A stretch of DNA of 64,000 nucleotides from Streptomyces syringium (GCF_017876625.1 NZ_JAGIOH010000001.1:6159501-6223500); one strand, 5' to 3'; counted from the stretch's first letter, positions 9,113 through 17,222 are shown. Translations and numbers: made by a program. Notes: generated from the sequence alone by a model not told the origin.

Positions 9113-9131
9113 ACGCCCCGCCCGTCCGGGC

Positions 9132-10199
9132 TCACGGCACGCGCGCGGTCCACTCGGCCGAGGAGAACTTCGCCGCCGCCAGCTCCTCGGCCCGCGCCAT
9201 CTCCTCGGGGGTGACCGTGCCCTCCGCCAGCCCGTACCGGCCGCGGAAGGACGCGACCATCTTCTCGATCACGGCGGAGCGCGGCAGCCCGGTCTGGCGG
9301 CGCAGCGGGTCGACGCGCTTCTTGGCGCTCTTGGTGCCCTTGTCGGACAGCTTCTCCTTGCCGATGCGCAGCACGTCGAGCATCTTCTCGGCGTCGATGT
9401 CGTACGCCATGGTCACGTGGTGCAGCACCGCGCCGTCCGTGCCCACCAGACGCTTCTGCGCCGCGCCCGCGATCTTGCCGGCGTCGGTGGCGATGTCGTT
9501 GAGCGGCTGGTACCAGGCCTTGACGCCCATGTCGTTCAGGGCGCCGAGCACCCAGTCGTCGAGATAGGCATAGCTGTCGGCGAAGGACAGGCCCTGGACG
9601 AGCGCGTCGGGGACGGACAGCGAGTACGTGATGGTGTTGCCGGGCTCGATGAACATCGCGCCGCCGCCCGAGATCCGGCGCACCACCGTGATGCCGTGCC
9701 GCTCGGCCGCCTCCGCGTCGACCTCGTTGCGCAGCGACTGGAAGCTGCCGATCACCACGGCGGGGGAGCCCCACTCCCACACCCGCAGCGTCGGCGGCCG
9801 CCGCCCGGCCGCGACCTCGGCGGTCAGCACCTCGTCCAGCGCCATGTGCAGCGCGGGGGGCTGCGGGCCGACGTGGACGAGCTCCCAGTCGTAGTCCCGC
9901 CAGTCGGTGGCCTGCGCGAGCGCCCGGCGGACCGCGATGCCCACGGCCTCGGAGGAGAAGCCGAACATCACGGTGTCCTCGGGGAGCGCCGCGTCGATCC
10001 GCGCCGCGAGCTGCGGGGCGGGGGTGTCGGCGGGGGCGCCCTCCAGGGCGCGGTCGATGTCGAGGATCGCCTCGTCGGGCTCCAGGAAGAAGTCCCCGGC
10101 CACGCGCACGCCGCGCAGCACGTCCCCCTGCGGGGAGGGCTCGACCTCCAGGTCCACGACGACGAGCTTGCCGCCCGGCACCTTGTATTCACCGTGCAC
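9132..10199 (-). CDS. lplA: Lipoate-protein ligase A family protein
   Basis: This protein has 355 residues from the GTG at 10199, which has GGAGGA seven bases upstream; a longer in-frame start exists but lacks an RBS. The first about 85 residues form an accessory-like domain (GEYKVPGGKL, GDFFLEPDE). The catalytic biotin/lipoate ligase fold follows: WEWGSPAVVIGSFQS, RRISGGGAMF for lipoyl-adenylate binding, GKIAGAAQKR with the conserved catalytic Lys, and HHVTMAYD. It attaches lipoate to the E2 and GcvH proteins of 2-oxoacid dehydrogenases and the glycine cleavage system. The N-terminal placement of the accessory part is common among actinobacterial members. Confidence 0.85.
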   Translation of the reverse strand: MHGEYKVPGGKLVVVDLEVEPSPQGDVLRGVRVAGDFFLEPDEAILDIDRALEGAPADTPAPQLAARIDAALPEDTVMFGFSSEAVGIAVRRALAQATDWRDYDWELVHVGPQPPALHMALDEVLTAEVAAGRRPPTLRVWEWGSPAVVIGSFQSLRNEVDAEAAERHGITVVRRISGGGAMFIEPGNTITYSLSVPDALVQGLSFADSYAYLDDWVLGALNDMGVKAWYQPLNDIATDAGKIAGAAQKRLVGTDGAVLHHVTMAYDIDAEKMLDVLRIGKEKLSDKGTKSAKKRVDPLRRQTGLPRSAVIEKMVASFRGRYGLAEGTVTPEEMARAEELAAAKFSSAEWTARVP

Positions 10200-10293
10200 G
10201 GCGCATCCTCCACTTTGTCTCTTCGGCCGGCTCGGACGGCCGGTAGCACCGTCCACCGTAACGCCGCCACCGGCTCGATCGGCCCGGGGCGGC

Positions 10294-11505
10294 CTACAGC
10301 TCAGGGGACAGCCCGGACCGCTTGGCCATGGCCATCAGCTCGGGCCTGCTGCGCTGATGCATGATGACAAGCACACGCAGGACCTCGCGGCTCATGGGAT
10401 GTATAGCCGCCATTTGTGGAGCGATGCGGAACGTGGACCTCAGAGCGTCCTCAGCGCCTTCGAGGTCACCCAATGTCAGGCGGGCTCGTGCGGTGTCAAT
10501 ACACAGGCGCCCCAGCCGGGAAGCGCGCAACCCCTTGGGAGGCGTCTTGATGAGAGGCTGGGCCATCGTGGATGCTTCGCCAGGATTTCCGAGTTCGATG
10601 TTGGCGCCCACTTCATAGAGCGCCAGATTGCCAGGGCCGAATGTGAGGTTGTGGGCAATGACGTCGCCCTGGCCGCTCGGGAGGCGCTTGGACAACTCCC
10701 GGGCTCGAAGCGTGTGAGCCTTGGCGGTGTCCTTGTCCCTGGCTCGGGAGGCCAGGACGATCCCGCGGAGGTGTAGCGACCCGAGAGTCAGGACGGAATC
10801 GGGCCCGTCCGGACGCGGGCCCTGTTCGTATTTGACGATGGCCCGATCCACGATCGCCAGGCCGTCGGCGTACTCGCCAGCGCTCTGGTAGGTGCCGGCC
10901 TCAGTCCACGCGGCGATGGCCTCGGCTTCGGGGTTCCAGGTCTGCTGCGCTGCCCATGTCTGCCGCGAGACGATCATGTCTGCGAGATCAGGTTGCATCA
11001 GCCGGTGCGCGATGGTGTAGGCGCAGCCGTAGGCGTCGGCTGTACGCGACCATGCGCCAGCTTCTCCAGGGTTGGAGAGGGCGGTCGCGGTGACCTGTCC
11101 AAGGAGCGTGGGGAGCATGCGCAACAGTTCGAGGTACTGGCTCCCTGCCCGGAGAGCTGTGACCTTCCGCATGTCCTCTTCAAGCTGGGCAGGGTCAGGA
11201 ACGTTTTCCTTCGGCAACGTGTAGCGGCGCAGCGCGCCACGGAGATCGTCGAGGAGATCGCTTTGCTCCGACGGCCCCAGGAAGGGCTGACCGTTAATCC
11301 GAGCGGTGGTCACATGAAGGGCCTTCGCGATCGCGGCCACCGTTGGGGGTGTCGCGGCGCGGGATCCCTGTTCGATCTTCCGAAGGAGCGAGATCGAGAT
11401 GTTGGCGTCCCGAGCAAGCTTCGTCTGGCTGATCCCCCTGGCCTTGCGTAGCACCTGGATGTTCTCGCCAGCGGCCGGGGTGCGTTCCACTTGTGCGCTG
11501 TCCAT
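10294..11505 (-). CDS. XRE-family transcriptional regulator with TPR-like C-terminal region
   Basis: This is a 403-residue protein. Residues about 14-70 form a Cro/CI helix-turn-helix (IQVLRKARGISQTKLARD, then SISLLRKIEQGSR). The remainder is alpha-helical with TPR-like repeats (LRMLPTLLGQV, AYTIAHRLMQPDLADM, EYADGLAIVDRAIVKYE). Many Streptomyces regulators with this architecture sit at the edge of accessory gene clusters. It is divergent from the small-protein and radical SAM genes to its right, which it may control together with its own promoter. Base composition is less GC-biased here than in the pyrimidine operon, in line with an acquired island. Confidence 0.85.
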   Translation of the reverse strand: MDSAQVERTPAAGENIQVLRKARGISQTKLARDANISISLLRKIEQGSRAATPPTVAAIAKALHVTTARINGQPFLGPSEQSDLLDDLRGALRRYTLPKENVPDPAQLEEDMRKVTALRAGSQYLELLRMLPTLLGQVTATALSNPGEAGAWSRTADAYGCAYTIAHRLMQPDLADMIVSRQTWAAQQTWNPEAEAIAAWTEAGTYQSAGEYADGLAIVDRAIVKYEQGPRPDGPDSVLTLGSLHLRGIVLASRARDKDTAKAHTLRARELSKRLPSGQGDVIAHNLTFGPGNLALYEVGANIELGNPGEASTMAQPLIKTPPKGLRASRLGRLCIDTARARLTLGDLEGAEDALRSTFRIAPQMAAIHPMSREVLRVLVIMHQRSRPELMAMAKRSGLSPEL

Positions 11506-11555
11506 ACCATCACTCTCCCACTCCGGTTCGCCTGCCCCTTGGCTGATGCCCGCTC

Positions 11556-11584
11556 AACCTGTCGCTGTGTCACTTATGTGTCAA
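11556..11584 (-). promoter_or_regulatory. Candidate promoter of the XRE regulator with TGTGTCA direct repeats
   Basis: On the minus strand TTGACA and CAGGTT are separated by exactly 17 bases, a good vegetative-sigma match, giving a leader of about 45 bases before the XRE gene. The -35 region overlaps two direct TGTGTCA copies (plus strand 11566-11572 and 11577-11583) spaced by one helical turn. These could bind a regulator, for example the XRE protein itself. Confidence 0.55.
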
Positions 11585-11653
11585 CTGATCTTGAATCTAA
11601 GGAGTTTCCTTCATGTAGGCATCCAGCGTCGGAACGGTTGAGGAAGGACGGCC

Positions 11654-11842
11654 ATGACGTACCGCACCGGGGTGTTGGTGGTGGACACCACTCGTGAGGA
11701 CAAGGTCGGTGAGGTTATGGAGGAACGAGGTTCGCTGGTGTGGCTTCGCCCGCCCGGCGGAGGACGTGAGTGGTACTGCTCACCTGGTGCTTTGAGACTG
11801 GCGACTCCTAACGAGCGGAACGCTTCGGGGGGCGAGTGCTGA
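11654..11842 (+). CDS. Small conserved Streptomyces-type protein of unknown function
   Basis: A 62-residue protein beginning MTYRTGVLVVDTTRED and containing LRPPGGGREWYC. Short proteins with this beta-rich GxLV..D...GxV...RPPGGGxEW pattern are frequent in Streptomyces next to XRE regulators and small-protein genes. The function is not known. It is the first rightward gene after the divergent XRE regulator, 119 bases before the next small gene. Confidence 0.7.
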   Translation: MTYRTGVLVVDTTREDKVGEVMEERGSLVWLRPPGGGREWYCSPGALRLATPNERNASGGEC

Positions 11843-11962
11843 TGTTGTGCTGTCCAGAGGGTGCCCAGCCAGAGAGGGCGAAGGTGGAAGCGCGCCACCA
11901 AGGCAACATGTCCAAGGTCACCGCCTTGTTGTACTGATCACCTGTCGTGCAAGGAAGCGTTG

Positions 11963-12286
11963 ATGCGACGGCTCTACCGACACGCGGACTGGACCATCAT
12001 CCAGGACCCGAACATCTGTGCCGAATACTCCGCCGAGTGCAGCGAAAAGGGCTGCGAAGCGGAGTTCAGCATCACGGACGACCAGCAGGCGGCCGACTCG
12101 TGGATGTACGACCACACGGCCAGAACAGGTCACCGAAGGTTTTGGCAGACATTCGGGAACGCCGTGGTTGTCGGCCCCCCTCCTGGGTCGATCGTCGCCG
12201 CATTGGCCGCCGACCGTGCGAGCGCTGTCGAGCATCAGTGCAAACCCTCCCAGCCCTCGCGCGAACCGGCGCGTACCACCGCCTAG
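11963..12286 (+). CDS. Small DUF7848-like protein with possible zinc-binding cysteines
   Basis: A 107-residue protein. I take the ATG at 11963 behind AAGGAAG; the frame is open further left but without an RBS. The sequence MRRLYRHADWTIIQD, then CAEYSAECSEKGCEAEF with three spaced Cys, then HTARTGHRRFW, resembles small Streptomyces proteins annotated DUF7848, which often occur near XRE regulators. The about 45 residues after HRRFW are low-complexity. The function is unknown. The radical SAM gene follows after 127 bases. Confidence 0.65.
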   Translation: MRRLYRHADWTIIQDPNICAEYSAECSEKGCEAEFSITDDQQAADSWMYDHTARTGHRRFWQTFGNAVVVGPPPGSIVAALAADRASAVEHQCKPSQPSREPARTTA

Positions 12287-12413
12287 AGCCTGCAGCCTCT
12301 TCCCCCGTGTGAAGAGGCTGGGTCCAGCCCCGTCCTGGTCGGCACCCCGAGGCCCAGGGTGGGGCGCTTTGTGGCACGCCGCACCTCCACCCAAGCCTGT
12401 CTGGAGGACCACT

Positions 12414-13442
12414 GTGCACATCACACCTCTGAGTCCGTTCCCAGGCCCTGCCGTTGATTGGACGGCGTGGCGCAATTACATCGCGCTTCGGGGCCAGTTG
12501 AGGGTTTCGCTCACGCCTTACTGCCCGATCGGTTGCTGGTTCTGCCACAACGAGGGCGACGTCCCCCCACCCGTCCTGCACGTGGATCGCTCACAGCGGC
12601 CGAGGAATCGGGAGCTCCGCGCCGAGCACTACGTCAGCGTCCTCTCCCAGCTGATGAACGCTGGCCTCAAGCGTGTCTATTTCACCGGGGGCGAGCCTCT
12701 GACTTCGCCTTTGGCCCGGCCGGTGCTGGAGCGGCTGCCTGACCCCGGGCCTGACGGCGCCTACACGCTGATCACTAATGGGCTCCGTGTCCGCCGTCAC
12801 CAGTCGTGGCTGTCGAAGACCCGTCTGGACAAGGTGAAGGTGTCCCTGCACTACTTCTCGGACAAGTCGTTCCGCGCCATCGCGCAGACGTCCTTCAGTA
12901 TTCAGGAGGTGTTCGACGGCATCGCAGCCGCTCGCGAGTCCTTCGAGCGCGTCGAGCTGAACACGCTGCTCCAGCGGGAGAACGAACACGAGATCACGGA
13001 CATCCTCCACTTCGCCCTGGAACGTCGTATGCCCGTGCAGTTCATCGAACTGGTGGGTACCCACTTCAACGAGGACCGGGCATCGTCCGCAGTGTCCGCC
13101 GAAGGCGTCATCTCCTACCTGAGGTCCCTCACCAGTGACGAACACGTCGAAGTCGCAGGCGTCGGGCAGGGGCGACGCGTCTTCCGTGTCGACGGCATCG
13201 AAGTCGACGTGATCCACCGCAACCTTGGCCGGCACCATGTCGGTCAGTGTGGAAACTGCCCTGTTAGGGATAAGTGCGTCGAAGGGTTCTGGGCTCTGCG
13301 TATCGATCACGCGGGCGGGTTCCAGCCGTGCCTCCTCCGGGATGATCTCCGCCTCGATCTCCGGCCGATGCTGTCCAACCCGGAGGGCATCCCTAAGGCC
13401 GTGGCCCGGCATGTTGCCGCCTTCACGGAGGGGACGCTGTGA
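12414..13442 (+). CDS. MoaA-like radical SAM enzyme
   Basis: This 342-residue enzyme starts at GTG five bases behind GGAGGA. The SAM-cluster motif is C37-x3-C41-x2-C44 (CPIGCWFCHNEG). The GGE motif in YFTGGEPLTSP binds SAM, and KVSLHY matches the core barrel. A second set C279-x2-C282-x5-C288 and C306 (QCGNCPVRDKC, FQPCLLR) looks like the C-terminal 4Fe-4S site of MoaA-type enzymes, which bind GTP there. The MoaA terminal GG tail is absent and no other molybdopterin gene is near, so this is not a housekeeping MoaA. It overlaps the following kinase gene by GTGA. The substrate is unknown; a nucleotide or small phosphorylated molecule is my inference from the cassette. Confidence 0.85.
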   Translation: MHITPLSPFPGPAVDWTAWRNYIALRGQLRVSLTPYCPIGCWFCHNEGDVPPPVLHVDRSQRPRNRELRAEHYVSVLSQLMNAGLKRVYFTGGEPLTSPLARPVLERLPDPGPDGAYTLITNGLRVRRHQSWLSKTRLDKVKVSLHYFSDKSFRAIAQTSFSIQEVFDGIAAARESFERVELNTLLQRENEHEITDILHFALERRMPVQFIELVGTHFNEDRASSAVSAEGVISYLRSLTSDEHVEVAGVGQGRRVFRVDGIEVDVIHRNLGRHHVGQCGNCPVRDKCVEGFWALRIDHAGGFQPCLLRDDLRLDLRPMLSNPEGIPKAVARHVAAFTEGTL

Positions 13443-14077
13443 ATCCGCTGTATGGCCCGTACGCACCGAGCAGCGCCGACCGCAGTGGGAATCCGTTCGT
13501 GGTCTGCGAGGGCGTGTCCGGCGTAGGCAAGACCACTCTCGTCGCCGCAGTGGCCAAGCGTCTCAAGGCTGCAACCCTTCACACATTGCCTGAGCCACTG
13601 AACCCGGTCTCCGGCACGGTCAACGCGAATCTCCGGCCCCTGCCTCAGTTCGCGTTCTACCTGGCGGGGGCTCTGCACGCCTCGGACATTGCCCGCGAGG
13701 CGTCGAGGCGCGGCCCAGTGATCGCCGACCGCTATGTGTCCTCGGTCGTCGCCTGCCACGCAGCGGTGCACGGCCTCACTGTGGACCAAGTGACGGCGCT
13801 GCTGGAGCCGTTCCGCCCCTACCTCGCCGTCCCCGACATCACGTTCTACCTGCGCAGCTCCGAAGGCTCACTCCGGGAGCGCATGCGGCACAAGGCGGAT
13901 GTGAAGCAGGACGACACCGACCTCCTCGCCGTATCTGGTCGGCTGACTTCGCTGCTGGCCACCTTCGCCACGGTGGCGGAGTCCGACCCGAGTGCGGTCG
14001 TGCTCGACACGGACGGACGCACCCCGGACGACTTGGCCTCGATCGTAATTGATCACCTGGAGAGGCGCCGTGCTTAA
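13439..14077 (+). CDS. Thymidylate-kinase-like P-loop nucleotide kinase
   Basis: A 212-residue protein, translationally coupled to the radical SAM gene. The Walker A motif is EGVSGVGKTT, and VIADRYVSSV is the DRY/H motif that positions the nucleoside monophosphate in thymidylate and deoxynucleoside kinases. FYLRSSEGSLRERM followed by DVKQDD is the lid-like region. Its overall length matches dTMP kinases (about 210). It is unlikely to be the essential tmk gene because it is embedded in an accessory cassette. It should phosphorylate a (deoxy)nucleotide or an analogue made by the radical SAM enzyme; the latter is inference. Confidence 0.8.
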   Translation: MNPLYGPYAPSSADRSGNPFVVCEGVSGVGKTTLVAAVAKRLKAATLHTLPEPLNPVSGTVNANLRPLPQFAFYLAGALHASDIAREASRRGPVIADRYVSSVVACHAAVHGLTVDQVTALLEPFRPYLAVPDITFYLRSSEGSLRERMRHKADVKQDDTDLLAVSGRLTSLLATFATVAESDPSAVVLDTDGRTPDDLASIVIDHLERRRA

Positions 14078-14579
14078 CCCGATCAACGCCGAGGCCGTCA
14101 TCCGTGACGGTCAGGTGTCGGGGGTGTTCCCCGACGAAATCCACGAGGGCGTGGCCTGGTGGGTGGCCTCATGCTTCGTCGTGGTCAGCCAGACACACAG
14201 TCTGGCAGTCGCCCGCGACGACCACCCGATCACGGCTGAATTCTTCCGACGCTTCTGCTGGGGAGCAGCGAACGCTCAGCACTGGGCCTGCGCAGTTCAC
14301 GATCTGGGCCTTGCCGAGGAACGGCAGCTCCTTCGGGCAATGCAGGAGCTCGGTGCAGTCCCGGGAGCCCTGTTGACCACAGCGGAGCACGAAGAGCAGC
14401 GATCGGTCACTATCCGCCTCTATGGCTCGGACGGCCGACGTTCTAACGACTCGACAGGGCTCGGCGTCATTCGGGAAATGATCGCCAACGACCATGTGCC
14501 TATCCCCGTGAACAATGGCGCCAAGGGGCACGTGGAGGAGCGCCACTACGTCATCGCGCGGATGGAGGCTACCAAGTGA
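14070..14579 (+). CDS. Stand-alone phosphohexomutase domain I-like protein without the catalytic serine
   Basis: This 169-residue protein starts at GTG, overlapping the kinase gene by 8 bases. The order of motifs resembles domain I of phosphomannomutase/phosphoglucomutase: GVFPDEI, LAVARDDHPITAEFFRR (for VGRDxRxSS), VHDLGLAEERQLL, then ALLTTAEHEEQ where active enzymes have the phosphoserine loop TASHNP, then IRLYGSDGR. The Ser is Glu here, and domains II-IV are missing. It could be a sugar-phosphate-binding or structural subunit. Similarity was judged by eye from motif order, so the family call is tentative. It sits inside a fully coupled operon, so it is probably functional. Confidence 0.5.
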   Translation: MLNPINAEAVIRDGQVSGVFPDEIHEGVAWWVASCFVVVSQTHSLAVARDDHPITAEFFRRFCWGAANAQHWACAVHDLGLAEERQLLRAMQELGAVPGALLTTAEHEEQRSVTIRLYGSDGRRSNDSTGLGVIREMIANDHVPIPVNNGAKGHVEERHYVIARMEATK

Positions 14580-15370
14580 TCAACACGAGGCAGGTCATCG
14601 AATCCGGGACAAGGATCCTCTTCGTGACGCTCGATTCACTGCGTTACGACGTCGCTCGTGCCGCCATGCACAGCGGCGCCACGCCGAGCCTCGCCCGCCT
14701 GCTTCCCGGCGGCCAGTGGGAAGAGCGCCGCACGCCGGGCACCTTCACCCTGCCCGCTCACATCGCTTTCTTCTCCGGCTTCCTGCCGAAGCTTCCCCTC
14801 CCGAAGCAGCCCCCGCGGCTATGGGAGTGTCGGCCACCAGCCTTCAAGGAAGTCGGCCCCTTGACGTTCGTCTTCGACGCACCGAACCTGCTGGTCGGCC
14901 TGGCAGAGCACGGCTACCGCACAGCGTGTGTGGGAGGGGTGACCTACTTCTCCCGCGAGACACCTCTCGGATCGGTCCTCCCTGACATGTTCGACGAGGA
15001 CCATTGGCGCCCGGAGTTCTGCTCACCCCATCCTGACTCCACGCGTCACCAGGTGAACAAGGCCCTGGAGATCGCCGACGAGCACCACGGCCCGCTGTTC
15101 CTGTTCGTCAACGTCTCCGCCACACACGTGCCCCACGGGCACTACCTCGGCGAGAGGGCGGACACGTGGCAGTCCCAGTACGCGGCGCTCGCATACGCCG
15201 ACCAGCACTTGGGCCACCTCATCAGAGCTCTGAGCAAAGAGAAGAGCTGGCTGGTCATCATGTGCGCGGACCACGGGGACGCTTTCGGCGAGGATGGGTA
15301 TTTCGGAAGGGGGATCGCACACCCGACGGTGATGAATGTGCCATTCGCCGCCATGCTCCTCAGTCACTGA
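14576..15370 (+). CDS. Sulfatase/alkaline-phosphatase-fold hydrolase or transferase
   Basis: A 264-residue protein starting with GTGA overlap. The motifs ILFVTLDSLRYDV (metal-binding Asp), GTFTLPAHIAFFSG (the nucleophile position is Thr, as in phosphoglycerol transferases and alkaline-phosphatase relatives, not the formylglycine Cys/Ser of true sulfatases) and VIMCADHGDAFGEDG with a later His (AHPT) define the superfamily. It is short for the family and has no membrane segment or signal peptide, so it should act in the cytosol. It may remove or transfer a phospho group on the product of the upstream enzymes. The reaction is unknown. Confidence 0.75.
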   Translation: MINTRQVIESGTRILFVTLDSLRYDVARAAMHSGATPSLARLLPGGQWEERRTPGTFTLPAHIAFFSGFLPKLPLPKQPPRLWECRPPAFKEVGPLTFVFDAPNLLVGLAEHGYRTACVGGVTYFSRETPLGSVLPDMFDEDHWRPEFCSPHPDSTRHQVNKALEIADEHHGPLFLFVNVSATHVPHGHYLGERADTWQSQYAALAYADQHLGHLIRALSKEKSWLVIMCADHGDAFGEDGYFGRGIAHPTVMNVPFAAMLLSH

Positions 15371-15385
15371 CTACGCTCACGCCCC

Positions 15386-15838
15386 ATGACCGACGAACGA
15401 AGCAGCGAGCCAATGCGTGACGCCTCCGTGGTCGTCGCAAGGGATGCGAACGGACTCGTCGCACTCCTCACTGCGGATTTCCCCGATCACGGGGGCGAGT
15501 ACCTCTTCCTCCCCGGCGGCCGGCGCGAAGAAGGCGAAACTCCGGAAGAGTGCGCGCGCCGCGAACTACGCGAGGAAGCCGGCATCACAGCGGCCTCATG
15601 GTGCTCCCTCGGCTCGTACATCATCACGCTGAAGACTCCGGCTCGCGTCCACCTCTTCGCAGCAGAGGGCCTGACCTGCGGACCTCAGCAGCTGACTTCC
15701 TCCGAGGAGGGCTTCAAGCTCATGTGGTGGCCCATGCCCCAGGCGATCACAGCTGTCACCGAAGGGCGCTTCCTCCTCCAAGGCGGCCCGCTCGCTCTCC
15801 TCCTTGCGGAACGCGTATTCAGCGCCTCTGCTTTGTGA
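15386..15838 (+). CDS. Nudix hydrolase
   Basis: This 150-residue protein has a clear Nudix box at about residues 48-70: GGRREEGETPEECARR followed by ELREEAGI. The fold-forming strands ASVVVARDANGLVALL and YLFLPGG precede it. Nudix enzymes cleave nucleoside diphosphates linked to another group and often clean up nucleotides. It lies 15 bases after the phosphatase-fold gene and is probably the last gene of the cassette. Together with the kinase it points to nucleotide chemistry. Confidence 0.85.
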   Translation: MTDERSSEPMRDASVVVARDANGLVALLTADFPDHGGEYLFLPGGRREEGETPEECARRELREEAGITAASWCSLGSYIITLKTPARVHLFAAEGLTCGPQQLTSSEEGFKLMWWPMPQAITAVTEGRFLLQGGPLALLLAERVFSASAL

Positions 15839-16039
15839 TCTAGAGCCGCCAACCGTGCACTGGCCCGTACGGCGTCAACCATGACAGCGCGCAACCGCCC
15901 TCGTAGGCTCATAAGCGGAGGAGAGCCTGGTCTCGGTGTAGCACGTGTCTGCGGACACGACCGCCGGGATCCGCAGGCCCGCCTGGAAGTAGGCGAAGGT
16001 GGACGAGCCTCGGGTAATTGCCTCTCAACGTTCGCTAGT
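15839..16039. other. Gene-poor stretch, nothing recognised
   Basis: No reading frame here has convincing codon bias or known motifs. The only open frames on either strand give low-complexity Arg/Ser/Pro-rich translations. It probably is decayed sequence between the Nudix gene and the gene remnant to its right. Confidence 0.4.
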
Positions 16040-16479
16040 TTCATGGTGGCCCGGCTCACGGCCGACACGGTCGGCTCAAGCGCAAAGCAGTACGCCGGGA
16101 CCGTCGCATCAGCGCACGGCCAGACCAGGACGATCAACCTACCGAGCGACCTGAGCGCGGACGGTCCTCAGTTCCTGGCCTCGCCCAGCCCTCGGTCGTC
16201 GAGTTCACCCTCGTCAACGACGACGGTGAGCAAATGCTCAGCCTCTACGACGAGGCTTCCGAGTCGTGGGCCCGTTTGACACCCAGTGGCGTCCGCGTGG
16301 CGATGCTGGAACACGACGGCCCTCGCGACCTGTGGGCCGAGCGAGAGCCAGTACTGACCCATTGGGCTCTCCGCGGCAAGCCGGCCCCTGAACGGTACGG
16401 CCTGACTGTCGAAGATGACGGCTCGCACACGCTGTGGCTCGACTCTCCGAGCGGGGACTCCTTCTCACTCGCTGTCTGA
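16040..16479 (+). pseudogene. Remnant resembling the C-terminus of Streptomyces protein-L-isoaspartate methyltransferase-like proteins
   Basis: From about 16195 the frame reads VVEFTLVNDDG, then SWARLTPSGVRVAML, DGPRDLWAE, and RYGLTVEDDGSHTLWLDSP to a stop at 16479. This W...GPR.LWDE...W...G.P...R.GLTV...G...WLD pattern is typical of the C-terminal tail of a group of Streptomyces isoaspartate-methyltransferase-like proteins. The methyltransferase core is missing. A plausible coding stretch upstream (VARLTADTVGSSAKQY) lies in another frame, suggesting a frameshift near 16180. The family call is from memory of that tail pattern, so tentative. Confidence 0.4.
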
Positions 16480-16494
16480 GCGTCCAAGTCCACC

Positions 16495-16528
16495 CCGTCC
16501 GAATGCTTTCCCTGAGGCATTCGGGCGG
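16495..16528 (+). terminator. Hairpin terminator
   Basis: A 12-bp stem with one mismatch (CCGTCCGAATGC against GCATTCGGGCGG) and a 10-base loop closes the accessory island, 15 bases after the gene remnant. Confidence 0.55.
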
Positions 16529-16695
16529 GCGCAGCGACGGCGTTCAACTATTGCCGCGTACACTCTGTGTACCCCACACCTCGCCACATCCCCCCACCCC
16601 GCCTTCCCGGAACTGCCGGGCGCCGGCTCGCGACCGGATGCGGAGCCATGCGCGGAACGTCTCCGCGCAGCAGTACGACAGGGGGGATCCTGATC

Positions 16696-17172
16696 GTGAG
16701 CACGTTCAAGAGGTACGGACTGGGACGAGCGGGCGCGGCGCTGCTGGCCGCGCTGGCCCTTGGCTTCGGCGCAGTGGGCTGTGACGACGGGGACGGCGGG
16801 GCCAAGCCGGACCTCAAGCCGACCCCGTCGGCCTCGGTTTCGGCGACGCCTTCGGATATAGCCACGCCGTCTCCGACTCCCACGCCGACGGCCGAGCCCA
16901 CCCCCACCAGTGCCCCCACCAGCGCCGCGCCCTCGACGGAGCCGCCCGCCGACGGGGCTGGCTCGGTCGGGGGCGGATCCGGCTCGGTCGGGGGCGGGGC
17001 GGGCGGCACCTCCGGCGGCGGTGCGTCCACGGCAGGTGTGTCCACGGGCGGCTCGCACAGCGGCGCCTCCGCGCTCTGCAACGACGGCAGCTATTCCTAC
17101 TCGGCTCACCGTAGGGGCACCTGCTCCCACCACGGCGGTGTCGCGCAGTGGCTCAAGGACCTCCCGTCCTGA
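16696..17172 (+). CDS. Lipoprotein with DUF3761 domain
   Basis: A 158-residue protein starting at GTG. The N-terminus GAALLAALALGFGAVGC is a lipoprotein signal with the lipid-acceptor Cys at the end. The next about 85 residues are a disordered Thr/Pro/Ser/Gly-rich spacer. The last 30 residues contain CNDGSYSYS and GTCSHHGGVAQWL, the signature of DUF3761, found in small secreted proteins. The two Cys may form a disulfide. It is anchored outside the membrane; the function is unknown. Confidence 0.8.
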   Translation: MSTFKRYGLGRAGAALLAALALGFGAVGCDDGDGGAKPDLKPTPSASVSATPSDIATPSPTPTPTAEPTPTSAPTSAAPSTEPPADGAGSVGGGSGSVGGGAGGTSGGGASTAGVSTGGSHSGASALCNDGSYSYSAHRRGTCSHHGGVAQWLKDLPS

Positions 17173-17182
17173 TCGCTGCCCG

Positions 17183-17222
17183 GCCGTGGCCGTCCGCCGA
17201 CTGGTCGGCGGACGGCCACGGC
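17183..17222 (+). terminator. Strong hairpin terminator
   Basis: A perfect 18-bp stem (GCCGTGGCCGTCCGCCGA and its complement) with the 4-base loop CTGG starts 11 bases after the DUF3761 gene. Confidence 0.8.

Noticed and set aside
12414-13442. Viperin-like antiviral enzyme
   Set aside because: The C-x3-C-x2-C motif and a kinase neighbour fit superficially, but the region after the cluster (CHNEGD) and the C-terminal Cys set resemble MoaA-type enzymes, so I do not call it viperin.
12414-13442. Housekeeping molybdopterin enzyme MoaA
   Set aside because: No other molybdopterin gene is near, the terminal Gly-Gly tail is missing, and it is coupled to a nucleotide kinase.
13439-14077. Essential thymidylate kinase gene tmk
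   Set aside because: The fold fits but the gene is embedded in an accessory coupled cassette and diverges from typical Tmk motifs outside the P-loop and DRY motif.
14576-15370. True sulfatase
   Set aside because: The nucleophile position is Thr in TFTLPAH, without the CxPxR or SxPxR formylglycine motif.
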